Positions 18,316 through 26,339 of a stretch of 64,000 bases of DNA are shown piece after piece. The position numbers and the translations under genes were made by a program. The notes beneath the pieces are model-generated. The model worked only from the letters and a program-made list of their open reading frames with translations, had not been told where the DNA came from and made no database searches. How positions within the stretch are numbered: the first letter of the stretch is position 1; each line of letters begins with the position of its first letter. Location of the stretch: positions 3,596,001 to 3,660,000 of the forward strand of contig NZ_CP107007.1 in assembly GCF_025725645.1 (NCBI RefSeq), written 5' to 3'. This stretch comes from Halomonas sp. GD1P12. Its GTDB lineage: Bacteria > Pseudomonadota > Gammaproteobacteria > Pseudomonadales > Halomonadaceae.

Positions 18316-18849
18316 GTGACCAAGACAGCCCCTGAACTTCCGATCGACGTCGACAGCGAAACCGGTATCTGGACGACCGACGCCCTGCCGATGCTGTACG
18401 TGCCGCGCCACTTCTTCGTCAACAACCACATGGCCGTCGAAGAGGCGCTGGGCGCGGAGAAATATGCCGAGATCCTCTATCACGCCGGCTACAAGAGCGC
18501 CTGGCACTGGTGCGAAAAAGAGGCCGAACTGCACGGCCTGGAAGGCGTTGACGTCTTCGAGCACTACATGAAGCGCCTTTCCCAGCGCGGCTGGGGGCTT
18601 TTCAAGACCGAAGAGATCGACCTGGACGCCGGCACCGCTCGCGTTCGTCTGGAGCACAGCGCCTTCGTTTATCAAATGGGCAAGGTCAACCGCAAGATCG
18701 AGTACATGTTCACCGGCTGGTTCGCCGGCGCCATGGATCAGATTCTGGCGGCGCGGGGAAGCGACCTTCGTACGGCCGCCGAGCAGACGCAAAGCGGCGC
18801 CGAGGAAGGCTGTGACCACGGCCTGTTTGTTGTAACGCCCAAGCACTGA
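18316..18849 (+). CDS. DUF5943 protein, V4R-like, dgc-cluster companion
   Basis: This 177-residue protein belongs to the DUF5943 type that accompanies dgcA in betaine-degrading bacteria (PA5397-like). The C-terminal part, including the cysteine in EEGCDHGLFVV, resembles the 4-vinyl-reductase/small-molecule-binding fold, so ligand sensing or binding is possible but unproven. The GTG at 18316 is chosen because AAGGA lies 8 nt before it; the ATG at 18307 abuts that site too closely. It lies between the dipeptidase-like gene and dgcA (12-nt gap) and is clearly co-transcribed. Confidence 0.82.
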   Translation: MTKTAPELPIDVDSETGIWTTDALPMLYVPRHFFVNNHMAVEEALGAEKYAEILYHAGYKSAWHWCEKEAELHGLEGVDVFEHYMKRLSQRGWGLFKTEEIDLDAGTARVRLEHSAFVYQMGKVNRKIEYMFTGWFAGAMDQILAARGSDLRTAAEQTQSGAEEGCDHGLFVVTPKH

Positions 18850-18860
18850 GGGTCGACGTC

Positions 18861-20933
18861 ATGGCATTCGATGCACTGTTCAAGCCGATTCAGATCGGCA
18901 AGCACACTATCCGTAACCGCGTGGTCAGTACCGCTCACGCCGAGGTGCACGCCACCGACGGCGGCATGACCACCGAGCGTTACGTCAAGTATTACGAAGA
19001 GAAGGCCAAGGGCGGCTGCGGGCTATGCATCTGCGGCGGCTCGTCGATCGTCTCGATCGATAGCCCCCAGGGCTGGTGGAGCTCGGTGAACCTCTCCACC
19101 GACCGCATCATTCCGCACTTCCAGAATCTGGCGGATGCCGTGCACAAGCACGGCGGCAAGATCATGATCCAGATCACCCACATGGGCCGGCGCTCGCGCT
19201 GGGATGGCTTCGACTGGTCGACGCTGGTCTCGCCGTCCGGCATCCGCGAGCCGGTGCACCGCTCGACCTGCAAGACCATCGAGGAAGAGGAGATCTGGCG
19301 CATCGTCGGCGATTTCGCCCAGGCCGCGCGCCGGGCGAAGGAAGGCGGTCTCGACGGCGTCGAGCTCTCCGCGGTGCACCAGCACCTGATCGACCAGTTC
19401 TGGAGCCCGCGGGTCAACAAGCGTACCGACGAATGGGGCGGCACGTTTGAAAACCGCATGCGCTTTGGCATGGAAGTGCTCAAGGCGGTGCGCGCCGAGG
19501 TCGGCGACGACTTCACGGTCGGCATGCGCATCACCGGCGACGAGTTCCACCCGGACGGCCTCGACCACGAGGAAATGAAGCGCATCGCGGCGTACTACGA
19601 CGCCACCGGCAAGGTCGATTTCTTCGGCGTCGTCGGCTCGGGCTGCGATACCCACAACACGCTCGCCAACGTCATTCCCAACATGTCCTACCCGCCGGAG
19701 CCGTTTTTGCACCTGGCGTCGGGCATCAAGGAAGTGGTCAGCGTGCCGGTCATCCACGCTCAGAACATCAAGGACCCCAACCAGGCCCAGCGAATTCTGG
19801 AAGGCGGCTACGTCGACATGGTCGGCATGACCCGCGCCCACATTGCCGACCCGCACATCATCGCCAAGATCAAGAACGACCAGGTCGACCAGATCAAGCA
19901 GTGCGTCGGCGCGAACTACTGCATCGACCGCCAGTACCAGGGCCTGGACGTCCTCTGCATTCAGAACGCCGCGACGTCGCGCGAATACATGGGCCTTCCG
20001 CACATCATCGAGAAAACCGAAGGCCCCGTGCGTAAGGTCGTGGTGGTCGGCGGCGGCCCTGCCGGCATGGAAGCGGCGCGCGTGTGCGCCGAGCGCGGCC
20101 ACGACGTGACGCTGTTCGAAGCGAAAGAGCAGATCGGCGGGCAGATCACCATCGCCTCCAAAGCGCCGCAGCGCGATCAGATCGCCGGTATCACTCGCTG
20201 GTACCAGCTCGAACTCAACCGGCTCGGGGTCGATCAGCGCCTGGGCACCAGGGCGGACGAAGCCACCATCAAGGATCTGCGCCCGGACGTGGTGCTGCTG
20301 GCCACCGGCGGCCAGCCGTTTCTCTCCCAGGTACCGGAGTGGGGCTATGACGCGGACAGTGGCAAGAGCCTCGTGGTCAGCACCTGGGACATCCTCGAAG
20401 GCCGCGTCAAGCCTGGCAAGAACGTGCTGATCTTCGACACCATCTGCGAGTTTTCCGGCGTCTCCGCGGCGGACTACCTGGCCGACAAGGGCTGCAAGGT
20501 CGAGATCGTCACCGACGACATCAAACCGGGCGCAGCGGTAGGCGGCACCACCTTCCCCACCTACTACAGAAGTCTGTACGAGAAGGAGGTCATCATGACC
20601 TCGGATCTCGCCCTGCATAAGGTGTATCGCGAAGGCGACTCTCTGGTCGCGGTGCTCGAAAACGAGTACACCGGGGCTTTAGAGGAGCGCGTGGTCGACC
20701 AGGTCGTGGTCGAAAACGGCGTGCGTCCGGACGAGGCGCTCTACTACGCGCTCAAGCACCAGTCGCGTAACAAGGGCCAGACCGACATCGAAGCGCTCTA
20801 CGCGATCAAACCCCAACCCAGCCTCTCGCAAAGCGGCGACGGCTTCGCGCTGTTCCGCTTGGGGGATTGCACCGCGCCACGCAACACGCATGCAGCCATT
20901 TATGACGCGCTGCGGCTGTGCAAGGACTTCTGA
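18861..20933 (+). CDS. dgcA: Dimethylglycine demethylase subunit DgcA
   Basis: DgcA oxidatively demethylates dimethylglycine to sarcosine with DgcB and ETF. The 690-residue protein has an N-terminal old-yellow-enzyme TIM barrel (1-340, with HMGRRS and SAVHQHLIDQF), an Fe-S segment (C348, C354, C366) and a C-terminal FAD/NAD domain (VVVVGGGPAGMEAARVCAERG near 393). It resembles trimethylamine dehydrogenase and 2,4-dienoyl-CoA reductase. The second cysteine of the usual Cx2Cx2Cx11C motif is alanine (A351). It follows the DUF5943 gene by 11 nt and is separated from dgcB by a long hairpin. Confidence 0.93.
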   Translation: MAFDALFKPIQIGKHTIRNRVVSTAHAEVHATDGGMTTERYVKYYEEKAKGGCGLCICGGSSIVSIDSPQGWWSSVNLSTDRIIPHFQNLADAVHKHGGKIMIQITHMGRRSRWDGFDWSTLVSPSGIREPVHRSTCKTIEEEEIWRIVGDFAQAARRAKEGGLDGVELSAVHQHLIDQFWSPRVNKRTDEWGGTFENRMRFGMEVLKAVRAEVGDDFTVGMRITGDEFHPDGLDHEEMKRIAAYYDATGKVDFFGVVGSGCDTHNTLANVIPNMSYPPEPFLHLASGIKEVVSVPVIHAQNIKDPNQAQRILEGGYVDMVGMTRAHIADPHIIAKIKNDQVDQIKQCVGANYCIDRQYQGLDVLCIQNAATSREYMGLPHIIEKTEGPVRKVVVVGGGPAGMEAARVCAERGHDVTLFEAKEQIGGQITIASKAPQRDQIAGITRWYQLELNRLGVDQRLGTRADEATIKDLRPDVVLLATGGQPFLSQVPEWGYDADSGKSLVVSTWDILEGRVKPGKNVLIFDTICEFSGVSAADYLADKGCKVEIVTDDIKPGAAVGGTTFPTYYRSLYEKEVIMTSDLALHKVYREGDSLVAVLENEYTGALEERVVDQVVVENGVRPDEALYYALKHQSRNKGQTDIEALYAIKPQPSLSQSGDGFALFRLGDCTAPRNTHAAIYDALRLCKDF

Positions 20934-20955
20934 CACAATAACGCTGTAAGCCGAC

Positions 20956-20981
20956 CACCGCGGGCCCTTGGGCCCGCGGTG
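20956..20981 (+). promoter_or_regulatory. Strong hairpin between dgcA and dgcB
   Basis: A perfect 12-bp inverted repeat (CACCGCGGGCCC / GGGCCCGCGGTG, TT between) occupies most of the 82-nt dgcA-dgcB gap. No T tract follows, so it is more likely an mRNA stability or partial attenuation element than a full terminator. Confidence 0.6.
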
Positions 20982-21015
20982 TAGTCCTTACGGTGTCTCT
21001 GAGAGGAGAGACGCC

Positions 21016-23028
21016 ATGCTCGATACCCTGTTACCCATCCTGCTGTTTTCTGCGCTGGCGCTTGCCGCCATCGGCGCGGTTCGCCGCGTTCGTTTATGGC
21101 GCCAGGGGCGGCCCTCTTCCGTGCCCGTACTCAAGGGCCTGATGCAGGTGCCCAGACGCTACCTGGTCGACCTGCACCACGTCGTCGAGCGCGACAAGTA
21201 CATCTCCCATACCCACGTCGCCACCGCCGGCGGCTTCGTGCTGGCCGCTTTGCTGGCCATTATCGTCCACGGCTTTGGCCTGGACAGCGCGATTCTTGCT
21301 TGGGTGCTGCTGGCCGCCACCACCAGCATGTTCATTGGCAGCATTCTGGTCGCCAAACGCAGAAGCCCGCCGCCGTCACGGCTATCGAAAGGGCCGTGGA
21401 TGCGCCTGCCGAAAAGCCTGATGGCGTTCTCGATCGGCATGTTCGTGGTCACGCTGCCCACCGCCGGTATTCTGCCGGAAGGCGTGTTCCAGGAAGGCCT
21501 TGGCTGGATAGCAGCGCTCGTGCTCGCGGCCATCATCGTCTGGGGTCTGGGCGAGATGTTCTTCGGCATGACCTGGGGCGGGCCGATGAAGCACGCCTTC
21601 GCCGGCGCCCTGCACCTGGCGTACCACCGCCGCCCGGAGCGCTTTTCCGATAAAACCGGCGGCGAGCACCGCTCCACCGGCCTGAAAGCGCTGCATTTGG
21701 GCGACGATAACGCCAAGCTCGGCGTCGAAAAGCCCGCAGACTTCACCTGGAACCAGCTTTTGGGCTTCGACGCCTGCGTGCAGTGCGGGCGCTGCGAGGC
21801 GATGTGCCCGGCCTTTGCCGCCGGCCAGCCGCTCAACCCGAAAAAGCTGATTCAGGACATGGTCGTCGGCATGGCCGGCGGCAGTGACGCCCACTATTAC
21901 GGCTCGCCCTACCCCGGCAAGCCGGTCGGCGAGCACCAGGGCGACCCTCATGGGCCGATCGTTGCCCGCCAGGGCACCGCGCTGGTGGATCCGGAAACGC
22001 TCTGGTCCTGCACCACGTGCCGCGCCTGCGTGGAAGAGTGCCCGATGATGATCGAGCACGTCGACGCCATCGTCGATATGCGCCGCTTTTTGACCCTGGA
22101 GCACGGCAATACGCCCAACAAGGGCGCCGAGGTGCTCGATAACCTGATCGCCACGGACAATCCCGGCGGCTTCGATCCCGGCTCGCGCCTGCACTGGGCG
22201 GCGGATCTGAACCTGCCGCTGATGGCGGACAAGAAGGAAGCCGATGTGCTGTTGTGGCTCGGCGACGGCGTGTTCGACATGCGCAACCAGCGCACCCTGC
22301 GCGCCTTCATCAGCGTACTGCGGGCGGCCAATGTTGACTTCGCCGTACTGGGCAACGAGGAGCGCGACAGCGGCGACGTCGCGCGCCGCCTGGGCGATGA
22401 GGCCACCTTCCAGACGCTGGCCCGCCGCAATATCCAGACCATGAGCCGCTACCGCTTTGATCGCATCGTGACCTGCGACCCGCACAGCTTCCACGTGTTG
22501 AAAAACGAGTATGGCGAGCTGGGCACGGCGGATACCCCGGCGGATTATCACGTGCAGCACCACAGCACGTTCATCAGCGAACTGGTCAGCGCCAACAAGC
22601 TCAGCTTCAAGGCGTGGAAAGGTGGCAGCGTTACCTACCACGACCCGTGCTATCTGGGCCGCTACAACGGCGAGTACGAGGCGCCGCGCGACGTGCTCAA
22701 GGCACTCGGCATCGAGATCAAGGAAATGGCTCGCTCCGGCTACCGCTCGCGCTGCTGCGGCGGCGGCGGCGGCGCGCCGATCACCGATATTCCCGGCAAG
22801 CAGCGAATTCCTGACATGCGCATGGAAGACGTGCGCGAAACCGGCGCGGACCTGGTCGCCGTGGGCTGCCCGCAGTGTACCGCCATGCTCGAAGGCGTGG
22901 TGGAGCCGCGCGCCGGCATCAAGGATATCGCCGAGCTGGTCGCCGACGCACTGATCATCGACACCACCGCCGAGAAAGCGGCGCCGGCCCAAGCCGCCCC
23001 CGCCCCTGCGCTGGAGGAAACCTCATGA
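21016..23028 (+). CDS. dgcB: Dimethylglycine demethylase subunit DgcB, membrane Fe-S protein
   Basis: DgcB is an integral-membrane iron-sulfur protein thought to connect dimethylglycine oxidation to the quinone pool. The 670-residue protein has N-terminal transmembrane helices (about 3-23, 70-90, 93-112, 135-153, 163-185). Two 4Fe-4S sites follow (C254/C257/C260/C264 in CVQCGRCEAMC and C332/C335/C338/C342 in CTTCRACVEEC), then two CCG domains with HDPCYLGR, RCCGGGGG and GCPQC. It is organised like HdrD/glycolate-oxidase-type Fe-S subunits. The ATG follows GAGGAGAG; the stop overlaps etfA as ATGA. Confidence 0.92.
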   Translation: MLDTLLPILLFSALALAAIGAVRRVRLWRQGRPSSVPVLKGLMQVPRRYLVDLHHVVERDKYISHTHVATAGGFVLAALLAIIVHGFGLDSAILAWVLLAATTSMFIGSILVAKRRSPPPSRLSKGPWMRLPKSLMAFSIGMFVVTLPTAGILPEGVFQEGLGWIAALVLAAIIVWGLGEMFFGMTWGGPMKHAFAGALHLAYHRRPERFSDKTGGEHRSTGLKALHLGDDNAKLGVEKPADFTWNQLLGFDACVQCGRCEAMCPAFAAGQPLNPKKLIQDMVVGMAGGSDAHYYGSPYPGKPVGEHQGDPHGPIVARQGTALVDPETLWSCTTCRACVEECPMMIEHVDAIVDMRRFLTLEHGNTPNKGAEVLDNLIATDNPGGFDPGSRLHWAADLNLPLMADKKEADVLLWLGDGVFDMRNQRTLRAFISVLRAANVDFAVLGNEERDSGDVARRLGDEATFQTLARRNIQTMSRYRFDRIVTCDPHSFHVLKNEYGELGTADTPADYHVQHHSTFISELVSANKLSFKAWKGGSVTYHDPCYLGRYNGEYEAPRDVLKALGIEIKEMARSGYRSRCCGGGGGAPITDIPGKQRIPDMRMEDVRETGADLVAVGCPQCTAMLEGVVEPRAGIKDIAELVADALIIDTTAEKAAPAQAAPAPALEETS

Positions 23029-24305
23029 GCGACATTCTGCGCCGCGACCCCCGCAAGGAGTGGATCGCCCGTAATCGTCTGCATCCGCAGCACTTGAGCG
23101 TGATGGCCGAACTCGGCGGCGGTGCCAAAGCCACCGAGTGGATGGGCCCCAACGGCGTGATGCGCCGCGACCCGCGCGCGGTTGGCTTCATCGGCCCCAA
23201 CGGCATACGCCGCATCGATAGAAGCGGCGTCCAGCAGGCCGCTCAGGCCCCGGCGCACAGCGCCGCGGCCAAGGATACCCGCCAGAACGTCACCATCGAC
23301 GCCCCGGCCTTTATCGTGGCCGTGGTGCCGGACATGGCCGGCGGGCGCCTGTCGGCCCATGACCGTGATCTGCTGGGCCTGGCCCGTCAGCTCGCCGACG
23401 CCGACCCGGCAAGCCCGGGGGCGGTACTCGCCGTGGTGTTTGGCGAGCACAAGGAGAGCGCCTTCGGGGAGGCCGGCATCGACCGACTGCTGCATCTGGG
23501 CGGCGAGCGCTTCTCGGGCTATCTGCCGGAACTCAAGGTAGCCACGCTTCAAAGCGTGGAGCGCGAGCTGGCCCCGCGCTTTTGGCTGCTGCCCGACTCC
23601 GCCCTGGGCGGCGGCGAGCTTGGCCGGCGCCTGGCCGCCAGGCTTGGCGAGCGCCCCGCCGCTCAGGTGTGGCAGGTCGAGGCCAATAACGATAGCGCGA
23701 CCGGCTGGCGGGCCACCGCCCGCGCCGGCGCCGGTCGCCACGACGTTCACCGCGAGCTGCCCCGGGTCGTGCTGGCACTGGCCGAGTGCGCCGACCCGGT
23801 CAGCGAAACCCGCCACGCCTGTGATCCCGTCGCGCTTGGCCAGGGGCTTCCCGACGTGCTCGGGCGCATTGAGGATCTCGGCGAAGTCGCCGTGGATCCG
23901 GCCAGCGTCTCGCTTGCCGAAGCCGAGTTCATTCTCTCCGCCGGCAACGGCGTCAAGGATTGGGACGGCTACCACCACGCCGCCGACGTGCTCGGCGCGA
24001 CCAAAGGGGCCTCGCGCGTGGCGGTAGACGATGGCTACATGCCCCGTGACCGTCAGGTCGGCGCCACCGGCACCTGGGTCTCCGCCCGGGTCTACGTGGC
24101 GGTGGGCATTTCCGGCGCCATCCAGCACCTTCAGGGCATTCAAAGCTGCGACAAGGTCGTCGCCGTCAACCTCGACGAAGGCTGTGACATGGCCAAACGT
24201 GCCGACCTGACCGTGATTGGCGACGCAAGCGCGGTCCTCGCCGCGCTGGTCGCGCGGGTCGAGCAGTACCGCGCCGAGCAACAGGAGAATCGCGATGCCG
24301 CCTAA
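23025..24305 (+). CDS. etfA: Electron transfer flavoprotein alpha subunit, dgc-linked, long N-terminus
   Basis: EtfA carries the FAD that takes electrons from the dehydrogenase. The C-terminal FAD domain is typical (GATGTWVSARVYVAVGISGA, then QGIQSCDKVVAVNLD and the aspartate in KRADLTVIGD). At 426 residues it is about 100 longer than housekeeping EtfA. The extra N-terminus holds two related motifs, MGPNGVMRRDPR and IGPNGIRRIDRS. It overlaps dgcB by 4 nt and etfB by 11 nt, so the ETF is made with DgcAB and is probably specific to it. Confidence 0.92.
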   Translation: MSDILRRDPRKEWIARNRLHPQHLSVMAELGGGAKATEWMGPNGVMRRDPRAVGFIGPNGIRRIDRSGVQQAAQAPAHSAAAKDTRQNVTIDAPAFIVAVVPDMAGGRLSAHDRDLLGLARQLADADPASPGAVLAVVFGEHKESAFGEAGIDRLLHLGGERFSGYLPELKVATLQSVERELAPRFWLLPDSALGGGELGRRLAARLGERPAAQVWQVEANNDSATGWRATARAGAGRHDVHRELPRVVLALAECADPVSETRHACDPVALGQGLPDVLGRIEDLGEVAVDPASVSLAEAEFILSAGNGVKDWDGYHHAADVLGATKGASRVAVDDGYMPRDRQVGATGTWVSARVYVAVGISGAIQHLQGIQSCDKVVAVNLDEGCDMAKRADLTVIGDASAVLAALVARVEQYRAEQQENRDAA

Positions 24306-25104
24306 CGCCCCCGCCCAACGAGGCGCGCAACTCAACGTGGCCGTACTGGTGTCGATCGGCCGCCATCCATTGACCGCCCGCGCCCGGCGCGCCGACCAGG
24401 ACGCCCGCGCGGTGGAAATGGCGCTCTCCCTGGAGAACGCGTCTGTGCGCCTTCTGCACGCCGGCCAACACGAAAGCGAGCAGGAAGAGGCCCTGCGCGG
24501 CTATCTCGGTATGGGTATCGACCATATCGGGCTGATCGAGCAAGACGAGCACGCCGACGTGATCCCGGCGCTCACCCAGGCGCTTCGCGACGATGCCCCG
24601 CAGCTGATTCTGACCGGCAGCCGCGCGGAAACCGGCGAGGCCTCGGGGCTTCTGCCCTACCAGTTGGCCGAAGCGCTGGGCTGGCCGATCATCACAAGCC
24701 TGGCCGCGGTCGAGAAGGTCGAGCAGGGCACGGCGGTGGTGCTTCAGGCGCTGCCCCGCGGCAAGCGTCGTCGCCTGCGCATTCGCCTGCCGGCGATCGC
24801 CACGATCGACACCAGCGCCCCGGCGGCGCGTCAAAGCGCTTTCGGCCCGGCCCGGCGCGGCGAGCTGAGCTTGAGCGAGGCGCAAAGCGAAATGGACGAA
24901 ACGCTCGCCGGTTGGCAGTTCCATCCGGCGCGCAAGCGCCCGAAACGCCTCAAGATCGTCAAATCCTCTTCGGCACGGGACCGCTTCAAGGCCGCCGCCG
25001 CCAAGGCGGACGGCGGCGGCGGGCAGACGCTAACGGACGTCACCCCGGAGCAGGGCGCCGAGGCGATCTTCAAACTGTTGAAAGAGGAAGGCGTGCTGCG
25101 CTAG
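24295..25104 (+). CDS. etfB: Electron transfer flavoprotein beta subunit, dgc-linked
   Basis: The partner of the alpha subunit, 269 residues, with the beta-subunit features AVEMALSL, GLLPYQLAEALGWP (the AMP/FAD-site region) and IRLPAIATID. It is diverged from housekeeping EtfB, as expected for a dedicated pair. The ATG at 24295 lies inside the end of etfA and follows ACAGGAGAA, so translation is coupled. It is the last gene of the operon; a REP pair rather than a T-rich terminator follows. Confidence 0.9.
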   Translation: MPPNAPAQRGAQLNVAVLVSIGRHPLTARARRADQDARAVEMALSLENASVRLLHAGQHESEQEEALRGYLGMGIDHIGLIEQDEHADVIPALTQALRDDAPQLILTGSRAETGEASGLLPYQLAEALGWPIITSLAAVEKVEQGTAVVLQALPRGKRRRLRIRLPAIATIDTSAPAARQSAFGPARRGELSLSEAQSEMDETLAGWQFHPARKRPKRLKIVKSSSARDRFKAAAAKADGGGGQTLTDVTPEQGAEAIFKLLKEEGVLR

Positions 25105-25141
25105 TTGCGCATCCGCCCCCATCCAACACGAATCGCCCACC

Positions 25142-25280
25142 CCAGCGACGCGTTGCGCCGCGTCGCTGGCTAAAGCCTGCTCCTACGGAAGATGAATCAC
25201 ACTGCACGAATGGCCACAGGGTTTCGTAGGAGCCCGATTCATCGGGCGATGGCGCCGACAGGCGCCCCGGATGAGGCCGC
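25142..25280. repeat. REP-like palindrome pair downstream of etfB
   Basis: Two REP-type units face each other in this 258-bp gap. The left unit (25142-25187, minus) has an 11-bp stem CCAGCGACGCG with its partner ending at 25169, then the conserved head read as CGTAGGAGCAGGCTTTAGC. The right unit (25225-25266, plus) has CGTAGGAGCCCGAT, the stem GCCCGA/TCGGGC and the GGCGCC-GACA-GGCGCC stem. The shared CGTAGGAGC head is characteristic of gammaproteobacterial REP elements. Likely roles are mRNA end protection and termination. Confidence 0.7.
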
Positions 25281-25362
25281 CGTGCAGCTTTGCGCCGCGT
25301 CACGGGCCAAGGCACCCTGTCACAAGATCAAACCGCGTTCGTTGAACAACGATTCGAGGGGC

Positions 25363-26250
25363 TTATTTTACGGCCACCCCCGGTTCTAACCTCAGCCTCT
25401 GACGCTCGCGCCGTAAGCCAATACCGGCGTGTATCACCAGCACCGTAATTACCACCACCCCGCCGGCAAGCGTCGAGGCGGTGGGCTCTTCACCCAGAAG
25501 CCACCACACCCAGAGCGTACCCAGCGCGGTTTCCACCAGATAAAACAGCGCCACCTCGGTCGAGGGCAGATAGCGCGTGGCGCTGTTGATCAACACGGTC
25601 GCCAGCGGCATCTGAACGAGCCCCATCAGCGTCAGCACGCCAAACTGCGGCGCCTCCAGGGCAAACGGCGAGGCCATCGGCCAGGCAATCGCCGAGGACA
25701 GAAGCCCACCGCCGGCGATCACGGTGATCGTGTCGATGCCGGGGTAGCGGCGCAGCAGCGTGAGATTGCCGCCGATCGCAAGCGCCGCGGCCAGCGCGAA
25801 GAGGTTGCCCAGAAGCATCCCCGCCGCCCCCTCGCCGAGAAACACCAGCCCCATGCCCAGCATGCACAGCGCGATGGCGATCAGCGTGCGAAGCGCTACT
25901 CGCTCGCCGAGAAACACGCGCGAGAAAATCGCGGCGAACAGCGGCGCGGTGCTCAAAATCACCACTACGTTGGCCACGCTTGCGTTCATCACCGCCAACA
26001 CGAACAGCGCCGAGATCAGGCCCAACAGCGTAGCCGAGACCAGCGAGGCCACCGGATGCACGCGCAGCGTCGAGAGTTTTCGGCGCGCCAAACAGAGTGC
26101 GCCCAGCACGCAGAACATCAGAAAACCGCGCCAGAACACGATGGTGAAGCCGTCGGTCGCGGCCAGGCGAATCAACAGCCCGTCGAAGCTCAAAAAAACG
26201 ACGCCCAGAACGACGATCATCAGGCCGCGCTGGTAGGTACTGGTCTGCAT
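25363..26250 (-). CDS. EamA/DMT-superfamily transporter
   Basis: A 295-residue inner-membrane protein with about ten transmembrane helices in two EamA repeats (about 10-140 and 150-285). Markers are VFWRGFLMF in the first half and the STEVALFYLVETALGTLWVWW segment typical of drug/metabolite exporters in the second. The substrate is unknown; many relatives export amino acids or metabolites. It has its own GGAGG ribosome site and a terminator in front (from the symporter), so it is separately transcribed. Confidence 0.85.
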   Translation of the reverse strand: MQTSTYQRGLMIVVLGVVFLSFDGLLIRLAATDGFTIVFWRGFLMFCVLGALCLARRKLSTLRVHPVASLVSATLLGLISALFVLAVMNASVANVVVILSTAPLFAAIFSRVFLGERVALRTLIAIALCMLGMGLVFLGEGAAGMLLGNLFALAAALAIGGNLTLLRRYPGIDTITVIAGGGLLSSAIAWPMASPFALEAPQFGVLTLMGLVQMPLATVLINSATRYLPSTEVALFYLVETALGTLWVWWLLGEEPTASTLAGGVVVITVLVIHAGIGLRRERQRLRLEPGVAVK

Positions 26251-26267
26251 GACACCGCCTCCGGATC

Positions 26268-26300
26268 AAAAAACGAACCGCCCGCCAAAAGGCGAGCGGT
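26268..26300 (-). terminator. Terminator after the sodium:solute symporter gene
   Basis: ACCGCTCGCC-TTTT-GGCGGGCGGT (one mismatch) on the minus strand is followed by TCGTTTTTT. Confidence 0.8.
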
Positions 26301-26339
26301 CGCTGAGAACGTTATGACAAGGCGCGGACGCCTCGACGG

